A DNA stretch of 40,967 nt, from positions 1 through 40,967 of the forward strand of contig JAZNXU010000035.1 in assembly GCA_045594065.1 (NCBI GenBank), in the 5' to 3' direction. This document shows, one piece after another, positions 1 to 7,650 of the stretch (positions within the stretch are counted from its first letter, which is position 1; each line of letters begins with the position of its first letter). The notes under the pieces were generated by a model. That model was not told where the DNA came from. It did not search any database and saw only the letters and a program-made list of their open reading frames with translations. A program made the position numbers and the translations under genes. This stretch comes from SIG565 sp045594065 (GTDB lineage: Bacteria > Bacillota > Clostridia > Oscillospirales > Acutalibacteraceae).

Positions 1-883
1 TATAATAAACCATTATAACTTTTTCTAAAAATTTGTATGAGCTTTTTAAAAAATCATTATTGGCAAAAAACTTTTTATACTTTTGGATGTAAGTTTTACT
101 AAAATTATCAAGAATTTCTAATATGCTCTTATTGTTAACCAAATTAAAATATACATCAAAAAATCCACATAAATCACTTATAATTAATTTTGACATATTA
201 GTTTGTAATGTTCGATTCTTAATCCCTTGGTTTCCCAAAAACGATAGCATTTTAAAATCATGATAGTCAGTCTTGATTGTCAGTTTGTTTAGGATAGAAT
301 TATTATGTGCAACAATATTACGTATTCTCCTGACAGAAGATAAATGCGTCTCAAATGACAAAAAGTCAATATTATATATTTCGAAAGCGTACTTTTTGTA
401 AAAATAATGTATTAATCTTTCTAATGTGCCAAATTGAGCAACGTCTAAAAATTCCACAAAAGACATTTGCGTTATTGAGCTAAATGTACTATTGTTATTA
501 ATAGCATCATTATTATCGGAAACATAATTGTATCCTAAGTATTCCTGGTCACTACTATAATATTCAACTAGTAAAGAATGTGTGTCACATATTCTTTCTG
601 CATCAAAAATCAATTTTGTTTTTAACTTTTCTTCGATTTCCAAGCACATACACATTAATATATGACTTAATTTTGAATCTATTTTAGCTAAATAATATAG
701 TTGACCAAAGTCCAAATCAACAAAAAATCCACTCTTATCTCCGCTATTGTATTTTTCAAAAAGCGATGTATAACTAAATATTTTATGGAATGAAAATTCA
801 TTGCTAATTATATTTAATGCTTCTGTCTCGGATATAATATTGAATTTAATATTATGATTTTTAAATTGGCAAATATAATCCAT
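1..883 (-). CDS. Abi_2/HEPN-like putative abortive-infection protein (partial, C-terminus off the left edge)
   Basis: I translated this by hand from the complement; it stays open for 294 codons to the window edge. It is a mostly helical, charged protein with no signal peptide. Features resembling the Abi_2 (AbiD/AbiF) family are a segment LDFGQLYYLAKID followed by a Glu/Lys-rich helix near residues 60-90, a central QFGTLERLIHYFY block near 150, and R188-N189-x3-H193 (RNIVAH), the R-x4-H motif of HEPN ribonucleases. By family knowledge it would be a HEPN RNase acting in phage exclusion; that role is inferred. The start at 883 is chosen because GAGG lies six bases upstream; an in-frame ATG at 895 overlaps the stop of the upstream gene (ATGA) but has no ribosome site. 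It is cotranscribed with the GAF-like membrane gene and is strongly AT-rich compared with the genes beyond the tRNA. Confidence 0.7.
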   Translation of the reverse strand, partial: MDYICQFKNHNIKFNIISETEALNIISNEFSFHKIFSYTSLFEKYNSGDKSGFFVDLDFGQLYYLAKIDSKLSHILMCMCLEIEEKLKTKLIFDAERICDTHSLLVEYYSSDQEYLGYNYVSDNNDAINNNSTFSSITQMSFVEFLDVAQFGTLERLIHYFYKKYAFEIYNIDFLSFETHLSSVRRIRNIVAHNNSILNKLTIKTDYHDFKMLSFLGNQGIKNRTLQTNMSKLIISDLCGFFDVYFNLVNNKSILEILDNFSKTYIQKYKKFFANNDFLKSSYKFLEKVIMVYY

Positions 884-891
884 CTTTTTCC

Positions 892-1770
892 TCATATAAT
901 TTGTGTTATATTTTCATTCTTGTCAGTCAATAACATAGCATTTGCAGCAATAGAAAAATAGTCATTGCAAAAACGTTTGATTTCAGCTTCTTGTGTTGAA
1001 AGAACGCTGTTATTGTAAGCTGTTATTTGCAAAAGTCCGATAGCTTTTCCTTTACAAGAAATTGGCAAAGCTATATACTGAGAATAGTTCTTATCTCCTA
1101 TGCCTTTAAATTTTTTTTCGACATCTCTTTTATTAATTAAAATTTTCGGTCTCGTAGGATTGCTATCCAACAATTCTTTATAATAAGAACCTTCCGCATC
1201 TCTTTCTGAAACAAATTTTCTATAAGAATACGGTATGTGTGCTGCATCATCAGAGGCTCTTGATAACATTGTAAATCCATTTTCATTATTCGATGACATT
1301 CTAAACATCATACTCACCGAAAATTCATTACCTTTTTCTGCTATTGTTTTTATAAATCTATGTAATTCGCTACAAAGTTCATCGCCATTAGAACGCATCC
1401 ACTGCCAATCAGCAATGTCACTATGACCTTTTTTATCTTTGATAACATCATATAACTTATCAGCATTATCCCTTATTATCTTACTATATTTTTGCAACAG
1501 CGATGAACTTGCTTGTACTTCTTTAGGCGATTTTTCTTTAATATTTATTAATCGATTTAAAGATTTACTTTGCTTATTTTCTGTGTAACCATAATAAAAC
1601 AACGCTATGATATGTAATATAGCCAGAAAAACAGAACTACCTATAAGGTTCTCTTTTAAAGATGTATCACTTGTAATCGACAATGCATAAAAAAATAAAC
1701 TTGGATATATTAAAGGCAATATTGTTAGAATCAATGATTTAGTATATATATTCAATAGAAATTTTTTCAT
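892..1770 (-). CDS. Two-TM membrane protein with cytoplasmic GAF-like sensor domain
   Basis: This 292-residue protein has two hydrophobic segments (about residues 10-31 and 43-62), a basic linker, a helical region at 80-150, and a C-terminal GAF-like domain at about 150-285. The GAF signature is YIALPISCKGKAIGLLQITA-type strand pairs, preceded by a loop rich in Asp and Ser. GAF domains bind small ligands such as cyclic nucleotides; no ligand can be read here. There is no histidine kinase, cyclase or HD output domain, so the output may be the HEPN gene that starts 8 bases downstream. A strong AGGAGG site precedes the ATG, and a promoter sits at 1807-1835. The role as sensor for the HEPN protein is an inference from the arrangement. 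Confidence 0.75.
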   Translation of the reverse strand: MKKFLLNIYTKSLILTILPLIYPSLFFYALSITSDTSLKENLIGSSVFLAILHIIALFYYGYTENKQSKSLNRLINIKEKSPKEVQASSSLLQKYSKIIRDNADKLYDVIKDKKGHSDIADWQWMRSNGDELCSELHRFIKTIAEKGNEFSVSMMFRMSSNNENGFTMLSRASDDAAHIPYSYRKFVSERDAEGSYYKELLDSNPTRPKILINKRDVEKKFKGIGDKNYSQYIALPISCKGKAIGLLQITAYNNSVLSTQEAEIKRFCNDYFSIAANAMLLTDKNENITQII

Positions 1771-1806
1771 AAAGTTACTCCTCCTACAAAATTTTACATT
1801 TTTCTC

Positions 1807-1835
1807 ATTCTATCACATCCAACTATAAAATTCAA
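1807..1835 (-). promoter_or_regulatory. Sigma-A-type promoter of the GAF/HEPN pair
   Basis: On the minus strand TTGAAT (1835-1830) and TAGAAT (1812-1807) are separated by exactly 17 bases, about 37 bases upstream of the GAF-protein start. The spacing and hexamers match the vegetative consensus well, so the pair appears to be an independent transcription unit that does not depend on read-through from the tRNA. Confidence 0.65.
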
Positions 1836-1884
1836 GTCATTTTATAGCTGGTTTTTAATAGATTTTTAAATATTTTTATAAGAA

Positions 1885-1925
1885 AAAAGGACAAACCAAG
1901 TCTTAAAAAACAGGTTTGTCCTTTT
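1885..1925 (-). terminator. Intrinsic terminator of tRNA-Arg
   Basis: A perfect 13-bp stem (arms 1885-1897 and 1913-1925, 15-base loop) reads into a run of six T on the minus strand. It begins directly at the encoded CCA end of the tRNA and separates the tRNA from the AT-rich patch. Confidence 0.85.
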
Positions 1926-2001
1926 GGCACGCTGAAAGGGACTCGAACCCCCGACCCTCTGCTTAGAAGGCAGATGCTCTATCCAGCTGAGCTATCAGCG
2001 C
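1925..2001 (-). tRNA. tRNA-Arg (anticodon UCU)
   Basis: This 77-base gene, including an encoded CCA, folds as a standard cloverleaf on the minus strand. The 7-bp acceptor stem is GCGCTGA/TCAGCGT (first pair G-U), the D arm is GCTCAGCTGGATAGAGC, the anticodon stem is TCTGC/GCAGA with loop CTTCTAA (anticodon TCT), and the T arm contains GGTTCGAGTCC. It reads AGA/AGG codons. A consensus promoter precedes it and a perfect terminator follows. Its 3' end faces the AT-rich HEPN/GAF patch, the usual polarity for islands integrated at a tRNA. Confidence 0.97.
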
Positions 2002-2027
2002 ATACTATTGTTTTCACAGCAATGGCT

Positions 2028-2056
2028 ATTATAACACAACATTTCCAAATAATCAA
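2028..2056 (-). promoter_or_regulatory. Promoter of tRNA-Arg
   Basis: Minus-strand TTGATT (2056-2051) and a perfect TATAAT (2033-2028) are separated by 17 bases, placing the start of transcription about 20 bases upstream of the mature tRNA 5' end. Confidence 0.8.
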
Positions 2057-2101
2057 GCATAAATTTTATTTTCTATATTCACTATTGTAACCCGCACTTG
2101 A

Positions 2102-2130
2102 TTGACAAAACAAGGAAAAAGTAATATAAT
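2102..2130 (+). promoter_or_regulatory. Consensus promoter of ppa
   Basis: A perfect TTGACA (2102-2107) and a perfect TATAAT (2125-2130) have a 17-base spacer. Transcription should start near 2137, which rules out the in-frame ATG at 2137 as a normal start and supports ATG 2164. Confidence 0.9.
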
Positions 2131-2163
2131 TTCATAATGATAATAATAAGAAAGGTGATTAAT

Positions 2164-2697
2164 ATGTCTAATATATGGCACGATATTTCCCCAAAACGGA
2201 TTATGCCCGAGGATTTTATGTGTGTTGTTGAAATTACAAAGGGAAGCAAGAAAAAATATGAACTAGATAAAGAAACAGGTCTGCTTATGCTTGACCGTAT
2301 TCTTTACACCTCTACCCGCTACCCTGCTAACTACGGCTTTATCCCCCGTACTTACGGCGACGATAACGACCCGCTTGATGTACTGCTTATCTGCTCTGAA
2401 AAGATTGAGCCGATGTGCTTGGTTCGCGCCTATCCGATAGGCGTTATTTCAATGATAGATAACGGCAGAAATGATGAAAAGATTATAGCCATACCATTTA
2501 ACGACCCGAACTATAATCACTACAAAAACATAACCGATTTGCCCGCTCATATATTTGATGAGATGAAGCACTTTTTCAAGGTTTACAAGAATCTTGAGAA
2601 TAAGGAAACCGCTGTTAACGAGGTAAGCGACCGCGAAACAGCAATGAAAATAATTGCCGAATCGATTGACAATTACATTGAAACCTTTTGCAAGTAG
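2164..2697 (+). CDS. ppa: Inorganic pyrophosphatase, family I
   Basis: This cytosolic enzyme hydrolyses pyrophosphate to two phosphates, pulling biosynthetic reactions forward. The 177-residue product has the usual length for bacterial family I enzymes. It carries the metal-binding motif D67-N-D-P-L-D72 preceded by the conserved RYPANYGFIPRTYGDDNDP-type block, and an N-terminal E24 and K-rich strand. The start at 2164 is preferred because AAAGGTGAT lies just upstream and the promoter at 2102-2130 places the transcript start near 2137; the upstream in-frame ATG (2137) would be leaderless. The next gene starts 8 bases after the stop, so the two form an operon. Soluble family I PPases are less common in Clostridia than membrane or DHH-type PPases, but the motif is unambiguous. 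Confidence 0.96.
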   Translation: MSNIWHDISPKRIMPEDFMCVVEITKGSKKKYELDKETGLLMLDRILYTSTRYPANYGFIPRTYGDDNDPLDVLLICSEKIEPMCLVRAYPIGVISMIDNGRNDEKIIAIPFNDPNYNHYKNITDLPAHIFDEMKHFFKVYKNLENKETAVNEVSDRETAMKIIAESIDNYIETFCK

Positions 2698-2705
2698 GTG
2701 TTAAT

Positions 2706-3599
2706 ATGAAGCTTTCAACACAAACAGAGCGATTCGCAAGCATATTCGGTTATGAAGATGGTGTAAGACGACTTTGCGAGATTGGTTATGACTGCCTAGA
2801 CCTTACTCTTACGCATTTAGGCAAGGAAGACGGCGACCCGCTACTGCAAGACAATTACCGCGAAATCGCCCTTAATATGCGCAAAATTGCCGAAAGCTAC
2901 GGTGTTTGCTTTAACCAGTGCCACGCACCGTACCACTTTAAAGCGAGAGATTTTATAGGTGACACCGCCGCTCGCGAGGATATTACTTTCCGCATTGGTC
3001 GTGCCATAGAGATTGCGGGATTAGTGGGGGCGAAAGTAATTGTTATCCACCCGCTTCACCACCGCAACTACCATAGCGATTCCCCAGAATATTTTTTCGG
3101 TATAAATATGGAGTTTTACGGCACTTTCGCACAAAAGGCGCAGGAATGTGGCGTTAAAATAGCGGTAGAAAACATGTGGCAACGAAGCGCACATAACAAC
3201 CGCATTGTATCAGATGTATGCTCTAACCCGCACGAGCTTGCTCAATATGTTGACGAGTTAAACAAGCTTTATGGCGGTTTTGTAGCTTGTCTTGATATAG
3301 GACATTGCGCACTCACAGGCGCTATCCCCGCAGAGAGCATTCGAGTGTTGGGTGACAGACTTCAGGCTTTACATGTACACGATAACGACACCGAAAATGA
3401 CAGTCACCTGCTGCCCTTTACGGGAAAAATTGATTTTAAGTCTGTAATGACGGCGCTTTCTCAAATCGGCTACACAGGTGAGCTTACCTTTGAAGCCGAT
3501 AAATTCTTAAAGCTGTTCCCTACCGAGCACATTACCGCTGCCGCCGAGTTTATGCACAAAACAGGTAGACTGTTAATAAGCATTATAGAAAAAGAGTGA
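2706..3599 (+). CDS. Sugar phosphate isomerase/epimerase family protein (xylose isomerase-like TIM barrel)
   Basis: The 297-residue protein belongs to the AP_endonuc_2 TIM-barrel superfamily. Metal-ligand and barrel-strand motifs are visible: QCHAPYHF near residue 74, VIVIHPLHH near 113-121, IAVENMW near 153-160, CLDIGHCALTG near 197, LHVHDND near 225, and GELTFEAD near 260. The Glu-Asp-His-Glu set is consistent with a divalent-metal isomerase or epimerase acting on a sugar; the substrate cannot be told. The start at 2706 is chosen because AGGTG precedes it and because the longer form (2688) would overlap ppa. It is cotranscribed with ppa and ends before the bidirectional terminator at 3689-3729. 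Confidence 0.85.
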   Translation: MKLSTQTERFASIFGYEDGVRRLCEIGYDCLDLTLTHLGKEDGDPLLQDNYREIALNMRKIAESYGVCFNQCHAPYHFKARDFIGDTAAREDITFRIGRAIEIAGLVGAKVIVIHPLHHRNYHSDSPEYFFGINMEFYGTFAQKAQECGVKIAVENMWQRSAHNNRIVSDVCSNPHELAQYVDELNKLYGGFVACLDIGHCALTGAIPAESIRVLGDRLQALHVHDNDTENDSHLLPFTGKIDFKSVMTALSQIGYTGELTFEADKFLKLFPTEHITAAAEFMHKTGRLLISIIEKE

Positions 3600-3688
3600 T
3601 AGGGAATAGCGGATCTGCTAAAGACAATTATCTGTATATGAAATAGAATTTACCGTGCAAATTCCCCGCTTTTAACGGCATAAAAAAG

Positions 3689-3729
3689 ACTACCCGATAA
3701 AGAGAACTAAAAACTCTTTTTCGGGTAGT
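3689..3729. terminator. Bidirectional intrinsic terminator between convergent units
   Basis: A 16-base arm pair (3689-3704 and 3714-3729, 9-base loop, one internal mismatch) is flanked by A-runs on the left and T-runs on the right, so it can end both the ppa unit and the minus-strand lipoprotein gene. The rest of the 3600-3775 gap shows no gene. Confidence 0.85.
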
Positions 3730-3775
3730 TAATTTTTTGTAGATATATTGCTACGCAATTCGATATTTTTTATTG

Positions 3776-5323
3776 CTATTTAACTTCGGTAAGCGTAGTA
3801 CCGCTGAAATCGCTGAAATATTTGGACATAAAGGAAGTAACATCCTCGTGCATATTAACGGAATCCCCTTGCATATTAAACACCTTGCGTTTTGACTCTT
3901 TAAGGATAGTATTGTTTGTAAATACTACAAGTTCCTTCTTAGCAACGGTGGTCATAAGTGCCACGCCGTGACGGGGACGGTCGAAAATATTACCCGAGAT
4001 TTTAAGCGTTTCCTCATGCATACCCGCGCGATACTGCAGGTCACACGCGGCATTGCTTGAGCGGTCTAAAGTGCCCCAGCCGTATCCCGCATAACGGCAA
4101 ATGTTATTTTCGATATAAACATCACCCATACGCGATGTATATTTTTCGAAATATTTAGGTGCATCGTAGGAGGTGCCGGTATCCTTTTGCGGAACAAATG
4201 CCTCAAAGCTGTAGAGGCAATATTCAACAAGGTTGTCGGTGTAATAGATATCGTCTTCGTCCACTGAGTAGTCCATACCGTTATTGGACTGATGGGTAAT
4301 TCCCGCGTCGAAGCATTGGAACACATAGTTATCGTGAATTCTGGCGCCCTTAACATTACCCCACATTTCAATTCCGTTACCAATAGAGGTGTTACCTAAA
4401 TACAGGTTTTTACCGCCGATATATCCGATAACACAGCCATCAACCTCAAAATTCTCGCATTGACCTGGGCCAATTCCATGAAGACCTGCAAACATAATGC
4501 AGAAATTCTGGATATGAATATTATTGCTCTTGCCGCCTGTGTTATCTCCCGTTATAAGGGTATAACCCTCAGCAATTTCTATTACTTCGTAAACATCCTG
4601 CGGGTTACCCTTAGGGCAGTAGAGATAAACCTTGCCCGATTTGTAAACCACATTAAGCTCACGCTCGGTTATATCCTCCATCTTCTGAACGGGACGACCG
4701 ATAGCCTCGCCGTTATTGAAAACAATGTTTGAATATTCGCTAATTGTTTTATTGAACATATAAACTCCGGCAGTATCGGTTTCTTCCCATACACCTGCAC
4801 CGTTTTTAGAAGCGTCTACCGAGCCGTAGAAACGAGGTTTAATGCCCTCACCGTAAGCTCCGTAAGATACACCCTCTTTGCAGCTCATTTGACCGCGCCA
4901 GAGTCCGCCGCGCTCGAAAAGCACAAGATCGCCCGGCTGTAAAAAAGTTTTGATTGAAAGATATGTAGCGCGGGCCTTCTCAGGGGAAAGACCGTCGTTA
5001 GAATCGTTTCCTTTATTGGAAATATAGTAGGTCTTGCCGCCATCGGCAGGCTTTAAGGTGTCGGGGTATTCCTCAATCTTTTTAAGCATTGCATCTGCCT
5101 TTTCGTCAACCGCTTTAACGGCAGGATCATTAGACCTCAAATCCACACCTGTAACATTGCGATAAAAAGTGCCCATAACCGTTGGATTAGTGTCGGTGGC
5201 AATTGCCTTGTAAATACCGTTATTTGCACCGTTACTATCGGCATTCGGGCCTTTGTTCTTAGAGCAAGCGCATATTGAGAGCGCTAAGCAAAACACAAGT
5301 AAAACAGCTACGATTCTTTTCAT
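3776..5323 (-). CDS. Lipoprotein with right-handed parallel beta-helix domain
   Basis: This 515-residue protein has a lipoprotein signal peptide (KR, hydrophobic core, lipobox ending at C20) and then a low-complexity Asn/Gly/Ser linker. The middle starts with TYYISNKGNDSNDGLSPEKA near residue 105, the typical entry of secreted beta-helix proteins. Asn/Gly-rich rungs (IHIQNFCIMFAGLHGIG, VDGCVIGYIGGKN, ARIHDNYVFQCFDAGI, YIENNICRYAGYGWG, KISGNIF) run to about residue 480. Such folds occur in polysaccharide lyases and glycan-binding proteins, so a surface role on polysaccharide is plausible; no catalytic residues are recognised. ATG 5323 is preferred over the adjacent TTG 5326, with GGAGG nine bases upstream. 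It is monocistronic, with its own promoter and terminator. Confidence 0.85.
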   Translation of the reverse strand: MKRIVAVLLVFCLALSICACSKNKGPNADSNGANNGIYKAIATDTNPTVMGTFYRNVTGVDLRSNDPAVKAVDEKADAMLKKIEEYPDTLKPADGGKTYYISNKGNDSNDGLSPEKARATYLSIKTFLQPGDLVLFERGGLWRGQMSCKEGVSYGAYGEGIKPRFYGSVDASKNGAGVWEETDTAGVYMFNKTISEYSNIVFNNGEAIGRPVQKMEDITERELNVVYKSGKVYLYCPKGNPQDVYEVIEIAEGYTLITGDNTGGKSNNIHIQNFCIMFAGLHGIGPGQCENFEVDGCVIGYIGGKNLYLGNTSIGNGIEMWGNVKGARIHDNYVFQCFDAGITHQSNNGMDYSVDEDDIYYTDNLVEYCLYSFEAFVPQKDTGTSYDAPKYFEKYTSRMGDVYIENNICRYAGYGWGTLDRSSNAACDLQYRAGMHEETLKISGNIFDRPRHGVALMTTVAKKELVVFTNNTILKESKRKVFNMQGDSVNMHEDVTSFMSKYFSDFSGTTLTEVK

Positions 5324-5354
5324 CAAGTAAAACCTCCAAAACTTTTATAGTTTG

Positions 5355-5383
5355 ATTATAAAATACCGGTAAGTTCGAATCAA
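5355..5383 (-). promoter_or_regulatory. Promoter of the beta-helix lipoprotein gene
   Basis: Minus-strand TTGATT (5383-5378) and a perfect TATAAT (5360-5355) are 17 bases apart, about 32 bases upstream of the start codon. Confidence 0.75.
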
Positions 5384-5443
5384 TAAAACAAATTTATCGT
5401 TTTTTCTGCCGCCTTAATGCTCAAATAATAGAATAGTACAAAT

Positions 5444-5474
5444 AACACCCGTTTTTAATCTAAAAATGGGTGTT
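5444..5474. terminator. AT-rich hairpin, possible terminator or regulatory stem
   Basis: The arms 5444-5457 and 5461-5474 pair over 14 bases with one mismatch around a 3-base loop. It lies between the lipoprotein promoter and the D-lactate dehydrogenase 3' end. No clear T-run follows on either strand, so its role is uncertain. Nothing else is visible in 5390-5530. Confidence 0.35.
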
Positions 5475-5532
5475 GAGTTTAATTTATCAACCGAAAAAAG
5501 AGTAATTTATTTATATAAATTCAGCAAATATA

Positions 5533-5556
5533 AAAGCGGCAGTAGCCTGCCGCTTT
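5533..5556 (-). terminator. Terminator of the D-lactate dehydrogenase gene
   Basis: A GC-rich stem (5533-5541 with 5548-5556, plus an inner G-C pair) begins nine bases past the minus-strand stop codon and is followed by a short T-rich tail. Confidence 0.65.
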
Positions 5557-5565
5557 AGAGTGATT

Positions 5566-6558
5566 TTAACGGTTTTTTGTATTGTTTATAATCAGCTGGT
5601 TTTCACAGTTGCCATTGCTTAAAATTTCGCGGATATTTTCTACCGTTGTTTCGGCAATATTGGAAAGCGCCTCGGTGGTTAAAAAACCCTGATGCGAGGT
5701 TAGAATAACATTTGGCATACTGATAAGTCGGGCGAGAACATCATCGTTTACAATGTGCCCCGAAAAGTCCTCAAAAAACAACTCCGACTCCTCCTCGTAA
5801 ACATCAAGACATGCGCCGCCTATTTTTCGCGCCTTAATGCCCTCTAGCAAAGCCTCGGCATCGATTAACGCACCGCGAGAAGTATTTATTAGCATTACAC
5901 CCTTTTTCATTTTTTCTATGGATTTTTCATCGATTATATGGTAGGTTTCGTGGGTTAGCGGACAGTGGAGTGAAATAATATCACTCTCTCGAAAAATGGT
6001 CGGCATATCCACATAATCTACAGGTATATCGGGATTTGGAAATTTATCGTAGGCAAGAATTTTCATACCGAAGCCGCGGCATATATCGGCAAACACCCTA
6101 CCTATTTTACCAGTGCCTATAATGCCCACTGTTTTGCCGTGCAGGTCGAAGCCCGTGAGCCCTGAAAGGCTGAAATTAAAATCCTTTGTTCTTATATATG
6201 CTTTATGCACTCTGCGAATGGATGTCAACAGCATTGCCATAGCGTGCTCTGCCACGGCATAAGGTGAATAAGCGGGCACATGAACAACGATTATTTTTCC
6301 CTCTGCCGCCTTTAAATCAACATTGTTATAGCCCGCACAGCGAAGCGCTATAACCTTTACACCCATATCACATAATCTTTCAATAACGGCACGGTTTAAG
6401 GTATCGTTAACAAACACACAAACACCGTCGCAACCGTCGGCTAGGCTTACGGTATCAAGGGTAAGTTTCGTTTCAAAGAACTTAAAATCTATATCCCCTT
6501 TTACCTTATCGAAAGACTCAATATCGTAATTTTTAGCATCGAAAAACGCAATTTTCAT
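5566..6558 (-). CDS. ldhA: D-lactate dehydrogenase (D-isomer-specific 2-hydroxyacid dehydrogenase)
   Basis: This enzyme reduces pyruvate to D-lactate with NADH, regenerating NAD in fermentation. The 330-residue protein has the normal family length. The NAD-binding glycine motif GTGKIG is at 148-153, the catalytic Arg is R228 (in NTSRGALID), the Glu is E257 in the DVYEEES stretch typical of fermentative D-LDH, and the catalytic His is H289 (SHQGFLT). The R-E and R-H spacings (29 and 61 residues) match characterised D-LDHs. AGGAGG precedes the ATG. The gene is flanked by terminators on both sides, so it is probably transcribed alone; no convincing promoter was found in the short gap after 6589-6618. 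A related 2-hydroxyacid dehydrogenase specificity cannot be excluded. Confidence 0.88.
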   Translation of the reverse strand: MKIAFFDAKNYDIESFDKVKGDIDFKFFETKLTLDTVSLADGCDGVCVFVNDTLNRAVIERLCDMGVKVIALRCAGYNNVDLKAAEGKIIVVHVPAYSPYAVAEHAMAMLLTSIRRVHKAYIRTKDFNFSLSGLTGFDLHGKTVGIIGTGKIGRVFADICRGFGMKILAYDKFPNPDIPVDYVDMPTIFRESDIISLHCPLTHETYHIIDEKSIEKMKKGVMLINTSRGALIDAEALLEGIKARKIGGACLDVYEEESELFFEDFSGHIVNDDVLARLISMPNVILTSHQGFLTTEALSNIAETTVENIREILSNGNCENQLIINNTKNR

Positions 6559-6588
6559 ATTTTCCCTCCTAAAGGTAGTATATACAAA

Positions 6589-6618
6589 AAAGCACTAAAT
6601 CTTTCGATTTAGTGCTTT
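6589..6618 (-). terminator. Terminator of the phosphoribosyltransferase gene
   Basis: A perfect 13-bp stem (6589-6601 with 6606-6618, loop of 4) lies 10 bases past the stop codon at 6629 and is followed by six T on the minus strand. Confidence 0.88.
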
Positions 6619-6628
6619 CAAAAAAATT

Positions 6629-7168
6629 TTATTTAAAGAACAGTGGAAGCGGCTCTAAATATATTATGTCGGTGCGCTCAGCCGCATCGCCCTCGGCAAG
6701 AACTGCCACGGCGGCGGCCTCGATTGCGCCTGCCGCTTTAACAAGCTCTCGGACGGCAGTAAGGGACTCGCCTGTGCTTATAACATCATCAACTATCAGC
6801 ACGCGTTTACCCTTTACTCTTTCTACCTCGTCACTACCTAAATAAAGGGTTTGTATATGGTCGGTGGTAATAGAGCGAACCTCAACCTTAACTGGGTCAC
6901 CCATATACACTTTCATTCCCTTTCTTGCAACAACATAGGGTTTACCCGATTGCCTTGACATTTCATAAGCCAGCGGAATGCTTTTAGCCTCAGGGGTTAA
7001 TATAATATCAAATTCTGGCACCTTTTTTAGTAGCTCCCCTGCCGCCGCAACGGTAACTTCGGTATCGCCGAAAAGAATGAATGCGGCAATATCAAGCTTA
7101 TCGTTCACAGGAAATTTTTTTAGGCTTCGCTCAAGCCCCGCAATTTTCATATTATAAAATTCAGACAT
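6629..7168 (-). CDS. Phosphoribosyltransferase family protein, adenine-PRT-like
   Basis: The 179-residue protein shows the type I PRTase signature VLIVDDVISTGES at residues 123-135, which binds PRPP. It also has a flexible-loop region near 85-105 and the strand DIILTPEAKSIPLAYEMS near 54-71, which resembles the adenine phosphoribosyltransferase group. It probably salvages a purine base, but a regulatory role of the PurR/Xpt kind is possible. The start at 7168 is preferred because GGGTGAT precedes it; the longer reading to 7213 adds 15 residues of atypical sequence. In many Firmicutes apt lies between recJ and rel; in this window recJ and rel overlap, and this PRTase stands alone. A repeat-derived segment (7238-7306) lies just upstream. 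Confidence 0.8.
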   Translation of the reverse strand: MSEFYNMKIAGLERSLKKFPVNDKLDIAAFILFGDTEVTVAAAGELLKKVPEFDIILTPEAKSIPLAYEMSRQSGKPYVVARKGMKVYMGDPVKVEVRSITTDHIQTLYLGSDEVERVKGKRVLIVDDVISTGESLTAVRELVKAAGAIEAAAVAVLAEGDAAERTDIIYLEPLPLFFK

Positions 7169-7237
7169 AACATCACCCTTTAATAATAATAATCTGTAAA
7201 CCGGTGCCCACACGATATGTGGACATTTCTCTTAGTC

Positions 7238-7306
7238 TATAAGTGACAATGAGCCGAATGCTGCCTTAAAACCGCCTTTTTAAGCTGATTCGGGCTTGAA
7301 TGCTTT
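7238..7306 (+). repeat. Diverged partial copy of the 22434-22702 inverted-repeat element
   Basis: This 69-base segment aligns without gaps to 22633-22701 at 53 of 69 positions by hand count, with a core TGCCTTAAAACCGCC in both. It corresponds to the right end of the complete element. It begins downstream of the HIT gene and reaches into its stop codon (7305-7307), as the full copy does at the fumarase gene. No matching left end was found, so it is a truncated or decayed copy. Confidence 0.65.
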
Positions 7307-7646
7307 AACCTGGAGGCCACGCAAGATTCCTACGGGCAAGCAGGTGAAAATGAATATGGCCTACGGTCTGTCCACCCTCTTCACCGCAGTTATTAACTAT
7401 GCGGAAACCCTTATCAAGGTTTTCAGCCTTGGCAATTTTTGCCGCCGCCTCAAAAACCTTGGCTATAAGTGCGCTATTCTCAGCGGTAATTTCCGCCGCC
7501 GATGTAATATGCTCGCGAGGGATTATAATTGCATGAAACGGCGCTTGGGGATCTATATCAAGAAAGGCATACACGCTTTCGTCCTCATACACCTTAGTGC
7601 TTGGTATTTCCCCTGCCGCTATTTTGCAAAATAAGCAGTCTGCCAT
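7305..7646 (-). CDS. HIT family (HINT-like) nucleotide hydrolase
   Basis: The 113-residue protein has the histidine-triad motif H97-x-H99-x-H101 (GHIHFHLL), the N-terminal zinc-type pair C4-x-x-C7 (CLFCKI), and ends in the WPPG tail usual for HINT proteins. These dimeric cytosolic enzymes hydrolyse nucleoside phosphoramidates and aminoacyl-adenylates. The gene follows alaS after only 4 bases, so both share the alaS promoter. Adjacency to an aminoacyl-tRNA synthetase fits a role in clearing aminoacyl-adenylates, which is an inference. Its stop codon overlaps the repeat-derived segment ending at 7306. Confidence 0.92.
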   Translation of the reverse strand: MADCLFCKIAAGEIPSTKVYEDESVYAFLDIDPQAPFHAIIIPREHITSAAEITAENSALIAKVFEAAAKIAKAENLDKGFRIVNNCGEEGGQTVGHIHFHLLARRNLAWPPG

Positions 7647-7650
7647 AAAT

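Noticed and set aside
2137..2163. ATG 2137 as the ppa start
   Set aside because: It coincides with the predicted transcription start and has no ribosome site; ATG 2164 has one and gives the family-typical N-terminus.
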